From Micromonospora sp. C31 (GTDB taxonomy: Bacteria > Actinomycetota > Actinomycetes > Mycobacteriales > Micromonosporaceae), in assembly GCF_018070575.1 (NCBI RefSeq), contig NZ_JAGPXN010000019.1, positions 62,001 to 126,000 of the forward strand: a stretch of DNA of 64,000 nt, written 5' to 3'. The first letter of the stretch is position 1, and every line of letters begins with the position of its first letter. Under the pieces are notes generated by a model. That model was not told the DNA's origin. It searched no databases and was given only the letters and a program-made list of their open reading frames with translations. Positions 58,670 through 64,000 of this stretch are shown one piece after another. The translations under genes and the position numbers were made by a program.

Positions 58670-59260
58670 ATGCGTCGCGCCCTGCTCGCGATCACCGGCC
58701 TGGCGGCCGGCACCACCGCCCTGGTGGTGCTGAAGGGCTCGCCGGGCACCAGCCCGGTCGCCCAGGAGCTGCCGGTGGCGCCTGCGCCGGTGGTCCCCGC
58801 GCCGGCCGGTCCGACCCCGACGGGCGGCGAGGTCTCCGCCGCGCCGTCGCCGACCCGCACCAGCGCCTCACCCCGGCCCGGCCGCACCGTCACCCGGGCG
58901 CCGTCGAGCGGGCCCAGCGCCACCACCCGGGCGCCGTCCGCGCCGCGCACCACCAGAAAGCCGCCGCCCGCGTCGACCACCCGCACCGTCACGGGGCCGG
59001 TGGTGGAGAACGAGTACGGCAACGTCCAGGTGCAGATCACCCTCCGCGGGATGCGGATCGTCGACGTGGTGGCGCTGGAACTGCCCGAGGAGACCGCCCA
59101 GTCCGACCAGCGCAGCGAGCAGGTCGACGGCCGCTACAGCGGCAGCTCGGGGCTGGTGGTGCAGCGGCAGAGCGCCGACGTGGACACCGTCTCCGGGGCG
59201 ACCGCCACCAGCACCTCGTACAAGAGGTCGTTGCAGGCCGCGATCGACCGGGCGAACTGA
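58670..59260 (+). CDS. Exported FMN-binding domain protein
   Basis: A 196-residue protein: N-terminal signal/anchor (MRRALLAITGLAAGTTALVVL), a long Pro/Thr/Ser-rich stalk (to about residue 105), then an FMN-binding domain. The flavinylation motif SGATATSTS at the C-terminal end (in DTVSGATATS) carries the threonine or serine to which ApbE attaches FMN. It sits between the reductase-like and apbE genes, so it is the likely outside electron carrier. GGAAGG precedes the ATG. Confidence 0.9.
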   Translation: MRRALLAITGLAAGTTALVVLKGSPGTSPVAQELPVAPAPVVPAPAGPTPTGGEVSAAPSPTRTSASPRPGRTVTRAPSSGPSATTRAPSAPRTTRKPPPASTTRTVTGPVVENEYGNVQVQITLRGMRIVDVVALELPEETAQSDQRSEQVDGRYSGSSGLVVQRQSADVDTVSGATATSTSYKRSLQAAIDRAN

Positions 59261-59261
59261 C

Positions 59262-60101
59262 GTGCCGGTGGCGGCGACACCGGGCGGGGGCCCGTCGGCG
59301 GCGGTGGCGCCGGGGCCGGATCCGGGCGGGTGCCCACCGGCGACGACCAGGCCGGGGCTGCGCCGGGTCGAGCAGGTCATGGGCACCGCGATCAGCCTCG
59401 ACCTCGCCGACGACCTGCCCGCCGCCGAACTGGACGAGCTGGCCGGGGACGTGTTCGCCTGGCTGCGCGAGGTCGACGCCCGGTTCAGCACGTACCGGGC
59501 CGACAGCGAGGTGTGCCGCGTCGACCGGGGCGAGTTGGCGCTCGCCGCGGCCGGCGCCGACCTGCGGCACGTGCTGGCGCGCTGCGCCGAGCTGTGGAAG
59601 GTCACCGACGGGTTCTTCGACGCGTACGCCGGCGGGCGGCTCGACCCGTCCGGCTACGTCAAGGGCTGGGCGGTGCAGGTCGCCTCGGACCGGCTGCTCG
59701 CGGCCGGGGCGGCGAACCACTGCCTGAACGCCGGCGGCGACGTGCGGGTACGCGGCCGTTCCTCGACCGGGCAACCGTGGCGGATCGGCGTGCGGCACCC
59801 GTGGGACGCGATGTCCACCTGCCTCGTGCTCACCGGCACCGACCTGGCGGTGGCCACGTCCGGCGTCTACGAGCGCGGCCACCACGTGCTCGACCCCCGC
59901 CGGGGCACGCCGGCCGGGGGGCTGCGCTCGGTCACCGTGGTCGGGCCGGACCTCGGGCTGGCCGACGCGTACGCCACCGCGGCCGTCGCGATGGGTCCGG
60001 CCGGCATCGGCTGGCTGGACGGTCTGCCCGGGCACCGGCACGCGGTCGTCACCGACGACGCGCGCCTGCTGCACTCCACCGCCCTGCCCCTGGCCGGCTG
60101 A
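59262..60101 (+). CDS. apbE: FAD:protein FMN transferase ApbE
   Basis: A 279-residue ApbE-type enzyme that transfers FMN from FAD to the Ser/Thr of SGAT motifs. Features: VEQVMGTAISLDL, SGYVKGWAVQVASDRL, CLNAGGDVRVRG, and VATSGVYERGHHVLDPRRGTP. There is no clear lipobox; the Pro/Gly-rich first 30 residues are unusual, so the true start may be later (for example the ATG in EQVMGTAI). The GTG at 59262 lies 1 base after the FMN-binding gene stop. Its substrate is almost certainly that neighbour. Confidence 0.92.
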   Translation: MPVAATPGGGPSAAVAPGPDPGGCPPATTRPGLRRVEQVMGTAISLDLADDLPAAELDELAGDVFAWLREVDARFSTYRADSEVCRVDRGELALAAAGADLRHVLARCAELWKVTDGFFDAYAGGRLDPSGYVKGWAVQVASDRLLAAGAANHCLNAGGDVRVRGRSSTGQPWRIGVRHPWDAMSTCLVLTGTDLAVATSGVYERGHHVLDPRRGTPAGGLRSVTVVGPDLGLADAYATAAVAMGPAGIGWLDGLPGHRHAVVTDDARLLHSTALPLAG

Positions 60102-60104
60102 GGG

Positions 60105-60266
60105 TCAGCGGAGGGGACGGGTGTTGCCGGGGCGGGAACCGAGGGGCCGGGGGCGGCCCGGCCGGGAGCCGACGGGACGGGTGACCGGCCAGCGGCGGCG
60201 TGGCCGGTGGTGCCGGGGTGGCGGCTCCGCACCGTCCGGCTGGCGCGCGGTGTCGTCGGTGGACAT
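60105..60266 (-). CDS. Small basic Pro/Arg-rich protein
   Basis: A 53-residue frame from ATG 60264-60266 to TGA 60105-60107, starting MSTDDTARQPDGAEPPPRHH and continuing as RPRRRWPVTRPVG- and GRPRPLGSRPGN-like repeats. G/C at third positions and GGGGAG upstream hint that it is real, and it converges exactly with apbE. It is short and low-complexity, so it may equally be chance. Confidence 0.3.
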   Translation of the reverse strand: MSTDDTARQPDGAEPPPRHHRPRRRWPVTRPVGSRPGRPRPLGSRPGNTRPLR

Positions 60267-60347
60267 GTAACCCCCGCTCCCCGGCGCGGGTGCGCCGTCG
60301 CCGTGCTCAACGAGCGCCGGCCCTCCGGCGTCGCTGTCGGGCCGCCG

Positions 60348-61019
60348 TCAGATGCCCCGGCGCGGCAGCGGCAGGTGCCCGGGGAGCAGGTCGGAGGTGA
60401 CCGTGACGCCGGTCGCCCGCAGGGCCTCGATCAGCGCGTTCTGCACCAGATAGGAGTCGGGCAGTTGCCACCGGGCCTGTTCGGGCGCCACCGCCCACCG
60501 GACGGTGCCCTCCGGCAACCGGGTCGGCGGGGCGGGGATCCACGAGCCCGGGCCGTGCCGGACCGCGTGGAAGCAGTGGTCCAGTTCGGGGCGCAGCGGA
60601 TCGCCGGGGCGGACCAGGAACATCCAGCGGCCGGTCGGGGTCACCAGCACCGGCCCGCGTACGCCGACGCCGGCCGGGTGCGTCCGGACCGCGTCCAGGA
60701 CGTGCCGGCCGAGGTGCGTGGGCACCTCCAGCACGTCGAACGCCCGCCCGGTGGGCAGCAGCACGCCGTGCGGCCGGGTGCGCCACCAGGTCGCGACGCG
60801 GGCCGGGTCGGCGCTGGCCGCCTGCTCCCAGTTCTCCAGCGCCGGATGGCAGCCGACCGTCGGGCAGCCGGCCCGCCCGCAGACGAAGCGGCTGCGGGCG
60901 AGGCAGGCGCCGGGGGTGACGTCCCAGCCGTGCAGGGCGTACCGCACGGCCACCCGGCGCAGCCGCACCCGCTCCAACGGGGACAGTTGAACGACGCGCG
61001 GCGCGACGTTTCCCCACAT
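60348..61019 (-). CDS. Prim-Pol-like (bifunctional DNA primase/polymerase N-terminal) protein
   Basis: A 223-residue protein resembling the prim-pol N-terminal domain family (LRRVAVRYALHGWDVTPGACLA, a cysteine cluster CGRAGCPTVGCHPALENW that could bind zinc, RVATWWRTRPHGVLLPTG and RAFDVLEVPTHLGRHVLDAV). In active prim-pols the acidic pair follows a DxD/DxE pattern; here only DVLEV is seen, so catalytic competence is doubtful. Stand-alone copies next to XRE genes are frequent in actinomycetes and may be regulators. GGGGAGA precedes the ATG. Confidence 0.72.
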   Translation of the reverse strand: MWGNVAPRVVQLSPLERVRLRRVAVRYALHGWDVTPGACLARSRFVCGRAGCPTVGCHPALENWEQAASADPARVATWWRTRPHGVLLPTGRAFDVLEVPTHLGRHVLDAVRTHPAGVGVRGPVLVTPTGRWMFLVRPGDPLRPELDHCFHAVRHGPGSWIPAPPTRLPEGTVRWAVAPEQARWQLPDSYLVQNALIEALRATGVTVTSDLLPGHLPLPRRGI

Positions 61020-61263
61020 GTGCCATCTCCCCTCGCCGGACGCCGGCCGGTGCCAGGTCGCATGTCGAGCGCCGTCACTGCCGTAACCCGCGATCGTTGA
61101 GCTGGCGAACGGCTGATGCAACTTGCACGAAAACTACGAGGACCGACTGTACGGCTGACGCACACGCTGTGCGACCAGCGAAAACCTTGGGGCGTACGGA
61201 CCGCCGCACCGGGAGACCGGCCGGCACGCCCGCTCGAACAGGCACATGGGGAGGCACGGGTAG
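61020..61263. promoter_or_regulatory. Divergent regulatory region with two inverted repeats
   Basis: The 244 bases between the Prim-Pol-like and XRE genes hold TGCAA-C-TTGCA (61117-61127) and CGCACA-CGC-TGTGCG (61159-61173), and two copies of CGAAAAC (about 61128 and 61179). These dyads may be operators for the XRE protein. There is no gene in the gap. Confidence 0.45.
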
Positions 61264-62493
61264 ATGGAGGAATTACCCATCGGGCGGCGGGTGGCCTACT
61301 GGCGGGGGCGGCGCAAGATGTCGCAGCAGGTCTTCGCGGACCGGCTGGGCAAGTCGAAGAGCTGGGTGGACAAGGTCGAGCGCGGGGTGCGCCGGCTGGA
61401 CAAGTTCTCCGTCCTCTACGAGATCGCCGCCATCCTCCAGGTCGACGTGCAGTTGCTGCTCGGCAAGGACCCGGAGCGGCGTACGGACGCGCTGAACTGC
61501 ATCGACCAGGTGGAGGTGCAGGAGATCCGGGCGGCCCTGGAGCGGTACGACTCGATGAGCGCCTACTTCGACGCGGCCCCGTACCCGCCGCCCCTGGCCG
61601 ACATGCGCAAGGCCGTCAACCACGCCTGGCTCACCTACCAGTACGGCCGCTACGGGATGCTGACCCGGGCGCTGCCGAAGCTGCTGCGTGACGCCCAGGC
61701 CGCCGACGCCGGCTACGGCGGCGACCAGGCCCGCGAGGCGGCCCACCTGCTCGGGCAGGTCTACCAGATCGCCTCGTCGGTGCTGCGCAAGCTGGGCGAG
61801 TGCGACCTGGCCTGGCTGGCCGCCGACCGCTCCATGGCGGTCGCCCAGCGCGCCGACGACCCGCTGCTGGCCGGCATCGCCACCACCCGCGTCTGCAACG
61901 CGCTGGTGGCCATGGGCCGGCCGCGACCCGCCCTCGAACTGAACGTCACCATCGCCAACCGGCTCGCCCCCGGCAGCGGCGACGAGGCGTCCCCGGCCCT
62001 GCTGTCGGTGTACGGGATGCTGCTGCTCCAGGGCGCGATGGCCGCCGCCCGGATCGGCGACTCCGCCACGGTCGACGACCTGATCAACGGCGCGTACGAG
62101 GCGGCCGCCCTGCTGGGCGGTGACCAGAACCACTACTGGACCTCGTTCGGCCCGACCAACGTGGAGCTGCACCGGGCGGCGGCGGCGGTCGAGCTGGGCG
62201 ACGGCGGCCGGGCGGTGGAGGTGCACCGGCAGCGGATCCAGGAGCCGGCGTTCAACGCGCTGCTGCCCGAGCGCCGGGCCCACCACCTGCTCGACATCGC
62301 GCGGGGCTTCGCGCACGTCGGCGACGTGGCCAACGCCGGCGAGATGCTGCTGCGCGGCGACCGGCTCGCCCCGTCGGAGATCCGGTGCCGGCCGATCGCC
62401 CACGAGGTGATGTCGGACATCCTGCGTCGCACACGTGGTGCGCCGCCTTCTCCGATTGCGGAGTTGGCTGAGCACATGGGAGTAGGGGTATGA
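61264..62493 (+). CDS. XRE-type helix-turn-helix regulator with TPR-like domain
   Basis: A 409-residue regulator. The N-terminal XRE DNA-binding domain occupies about residues 5-65 (IGRRVAYWRGRRKMSQQVFADRL, SWVDKVERGVRRLD). The rest is a helical-repeat region typical of the actinobacterial XRE proteins that sense small ligands or partner proteins. The final TRGAPPSPIAELAEHMGVGV is a conserved tail. GGGGAGG lies upstream. The flavoprotein gene follows at 16 bases and is probably coexpressed. Confidence 0.88.
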   Translation: MEELPIGRRVAYWRGRRKMSQQVFADRLGKSKSWVDKVERGVRRLDKFSVLYEIAAILQVDVQLLLGKDPERRTDALNCIDQVEVQEIRAALERYDSMSAYFDAAPYPPPLADMRKAVNHAWLTYQYGRYGMLTRALPKLLRDAQAADAGYGGDQAREAAHLLGQVYQIASSVLRKLGECDLAWLAADRSMAVAQRADDPLLAGIATTRVCNALVAMGRPRPALELNVTIANRLAPGSGDEASPALLSVYGMLLLQGAMAAARIGDSATVDDLINGAYEAAALLGGDQNHYWTSFGPTNVELHRAAAAVELGDGGRAVEVHRQRIQEPAFNALLPERRAHHLLDIARGFAHVGDVANAGEMLLRGDRLAPSEIRCRPIAHEVMSDILRRTRGAPPSPIAELAEHMGVGV

Positions 62494-62509
62494 GCGCGGA
62501 GCCGGCCTG

Positions 62510-63082
62510 ATGACCGGCCCGCACCCGAGCAGCGAGCGCCGCGAGGTGCTCTACGTCATCGCCTGCGGTTCGCCGCTGGCCCGCCACGTCGGCCGGCTCG
62601 TCGAGCTGGCCCACCAGGACGGCTGGGACGTCTGCGTGGTCACCACGCCGGACGGTGCCAAGTTCGTCGACCGGGCCGCGCTGGCCCGGCAGACCGGCCA
62701 TCCGGTCCGCACCCACTACAAGAATCCGGGCGACCTCGACGTGCTGCCGCAGGCGGACGCGATGATCGTCTGCCCGGCGACGGTCAACACCGTCAACAAG
62801 TGGGCGGCCGGGATCACCGACACGCTGGCCCTGGGGCTGCTGGTGGAGGCGCAGGGCCTGGGCGTGCCGGTGGTGGCGGTGCCGTACACGAACGCGGCGA
62901 TGGCGGCCCACCCGGCGTTCCAGGCCGGCATCGCCCGGCTCGCGGAGTGGGGGGTGACGGTGCTGTTCGGTGATCACGTCATCCCGTTGCACCCGCCCGG
63001 CACCGGCGAGCGGCACGTGCACGCCTTCCCGTGGGCACTGGGCCTGGCCGCCCTGCGGGACAGGCTCTGCCCCGTCGCCTGA
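62510..63082 (+). CDS. Flavoprotein (phosphopantothenoylcysteine decarboxylase-like)
   Basis: A 190-residue HFCD-type flavoprotein, like Dfp/EpiD. EVLYVIACGSPLARHVGRLVE begins the domain; the FMN-binding motif appears as PATVNTVNKWAAGITDTLAL, with VVAVPYTNAAMAAHPAF as the substrate-clamp region. The true PPC decarboxylase is usually fused to its synthetase, so this stand-alone copy probably acts on another thiol or is a regulatory partner of the XRE protein. Its TGA lies in a large palindrome. Confidence 0.85.
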   Translation: MTGPHPSSERREVLYVIACGSPLARHVGRLVELAHQDGWDVCVVTTPDGAKFVDRAALARQTGHPVRTHYKNPGDLDVLPQADAMIVCPATVNTVNKWAAGITDTLALGLLVEAQGLGVPVVAVPYTNAAMAAHPAFQAGIARLAEWGVTVLFGDHVIPLHPPGTGERHVHAFPWALGLAALRDRLCPVA

Positions 63083-63143
63083 AGTGCAAGGAAGGGTCCC
63101 TTGCTAACGCATAGCGTTAGCAAGGGACCCTTCCTTGCACTTC
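63081..63143. repeat. Palindromic repeat on a stop codon, copy 3
   Basis: A perfect 30-bp inverted repeat (63081-63110 with 63114-63143) with a 3-base loop; the arm begins GAAGTGCAAGGAAGGGTCCC. The stop codon of the flavoprotein gene (63080-63082) overlaps its first bases. Partial echoes (CCTTGCACTTC) follow at 63131-63155. Same family as the copies at 11002 and 28324. Confidence 0.88.
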
Positions 63144-63255
63144 CTCCTTGCACTTCGTCCTTGCGGCGCGGCGCGCCCGAGGAACGGCGGGGACACGCCG
63201 TCGGGTCGGCGGGCGACACCCCCGGCCACGGCCCGCGCCGGTAAGCTGGCCCGCC

Positions 63256-64000
63256 GTGAGCATCCACGCAGTCCCGCCGACCGTCGCCGACGTGGTCGCC
63301 GAGCTGGAGCGGCGCTATCCGCCGGCCTGGGCCGAGGACTGGGACCGGGTCGGGCTGGTGCTCGGCGAGCCGTGCGCCCCGGTGCACCGGGTCCTCTGCG
63401 TGGTCGACGTGGTGCCGGAGACGGTCGCCGAGGCGCTCGACGCCGGCGTCGACATGATCGTCGCCCACCATCCGCTGCTGCTGCGCGGCGTCTCCTCGGT
63501 GGCCCCCACGACCTTCAAGGGGCGGATCGTCCACCAGCTCATCAAGTCCGACGTGGCGCTGTACGTCGCGCACACCAACGCCGACGTGGCCGCCCCGGGG
63601 GTCTCCGACGCCCTCGCCGCCCGGTTCGGGCTGACCGGGCTGCGCCCGCTGCACCGGCCCGCCCCCGGAGCGCCGGCGCACGGCGAGGGCCGGGGGATCG
63701 GCCGCATCGGCGAGCTGCCGGAGCCGATGACGCTCGCGGAGCTGACCGGGCACGCCGCCGCCGTACTGCCCGCCACCGCCTGGGGAGTTCGCGCCGCCGG
63801 GGATCCCGGGCGTATGGTTCGTACCCTCGCGGTCAGCGGCGGCGCGGGGGACGGTTTCCTCGCCGACGCGACCGCGGCCGGGGTGGACGCGTTCCTCACC
63901 GCCGACCTGCGCCACCACCCGGCCGGCGAGCACCTGGCCGCCGACGGCCCGGCCCTGCTCGACGCCGCCCACTGGGCGACGGAACGACCGTGGCTGGACG
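63256..64000 (+). CDS. Nif3-like dinuclear metal-centre protein, 5' part
   Basis: An open frame from GTG 63256 running off the right edge. The protein begins VSIHAVPPTVADVVAELERR and has DMIVAHHPLLLRGVSS, where the two histidines are metal ligands, and the later block VALYVAHTNADVAAPGV. This is the Nif3/YbgI family (GTP cyclohydrolase I type 2-like) of unknown function. A -10-like TAAGCT (63242-63247) lies 8 bases before the GTG, so the transcript is probably leaderless. About 248 residues are in the window; the C-terminus is missing. Confidence 0.9.
   Translation, partial: MSIHAVPPTVADVVAELERRYPPAWAEDWDRVGLVLGEPCAPVHRVLCVVDVVPETVAEALDAGVDMIVAHHPLLLRGVSSVAPTTFKGRIVHQLIKSDVALYVAHTNADVAAPGVSDALAARFGLTGLRPLHRPAPGAPAHGEGRGIGRIGELPEPMTLAELTGHAAAVLPATAWGVRAAGDPGRMVRTLAVSGGAGDGFLADATAAGVDAFLTADLRHHPAGEHLAADGPALLDAAHWATERPWLD

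Noticed and set aside
60348..61019. Prim-Pol gene as part of a plasmid or phage replication module
   Set aside because: No integrase, helicase, relaxase, terminase or att-like repeat is nearby, and base composition matches the chromosome.
1..64000. CRISPR array, insertion sequence or prophage
   Set aside because: No regularly spaced repeats, transposase or phage structural gene seen anywhere; all repeats found are tandem or palindromic singletons.

Overview
The window is very GC-rich (third codon positions are almost always G or C) and dense with Micromonosporaceae-type genes: a FasR-fabD-fabH-acpP-fabF-accD fatty-acid cluster, DUF3145, DUF3052 next to AhpE, homodimeric AceE, HelD-like helicase and Tat-exported DUF1800/DUF1501 proteins. 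A Micromonospora or close relative is the best guess. That is inferred from gene content and base composition, not from a marker gene. No phage, insertion sequence, CRISPR array or replication origin is visible; this is ordinary chromosome with small repeats and some broken genes.

Layout. 1-7 kb: a truncated mycothiol-isomerase-like gene, small envelope proteins, an anti-anti-sigma factor, surE overlapping a PfkB kinase, a frameshifted SRPBCC gene, a secreted coiled-coil hydrolase under a cyclic-di-AMP (ydaO) riboswitch, and a CDF metal exporter with a promoter that carries its own palindrome. 7-16 kb: HelD-like helicase, alpha/beta hydrolase, beta-carbonic anhydrase, DUF3145, a GH3 lipoprotein and small hypotheticals. 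15.9-22.4 kb: the fatty-acid synthesis cluster, all on the minus strand, headed by the PucR-type regulator FasR. FabD carries an extra biotinyl/lipoyl-like tail, and a 60-bp tandem repeat splits fabD from fabH. 22.6-31 kb: a NarL-type two-component pair, a dead quinone-oxidoreductase remnant, CopC, gltX, and a sugar transporter/beta-glucosidase operon. 31-39.5 kb: aceE, YjbQ, an autoregulated MarR, a fused alpha-beta 2-oxoacid dehydrogenase E1, DUF3052, ahpE and tRNA-Val.

39.5-53 kb: a frameshifted secreted protein gene; a divergent pair made of a secreted triple-repeat protein and an ECF sigma factor that contains its own zinc anti-sigma motif, a membrane anchor and an outside domain; a DHFR-like/TetR divergent pair; polysaccharide pyruvyl transferase; DinB; a frameshifted PfkB kinase; and an SNF2 helicase overlapping a SWIM protein. 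53-60 kb: DUF1800, DUF1501, a ferric-reductase-like membrane flavoprotein, an FMN-binding lipid-side protein and ApbE, which together look like a covalently flavinylated electron-export chain. 60-64 kb: a Prim-Pol-like protein divergent from an XRE regulator and a PPC-decarboxylase-like flavoprotein, then the start of a Nif3-family gene.

Three genes (near 4.39, 40.02 and 48.5 kb) are each broken by a single-base shift while both halves keep normal family sequence. These are either recent pseudogenes or sequencing errors. Long perfect palindromes sharing the core GTGTAAGGAAGGGNCCC/GTGCAAGGAAGGGNCCC sit on the stop codons of three unrelated genes.
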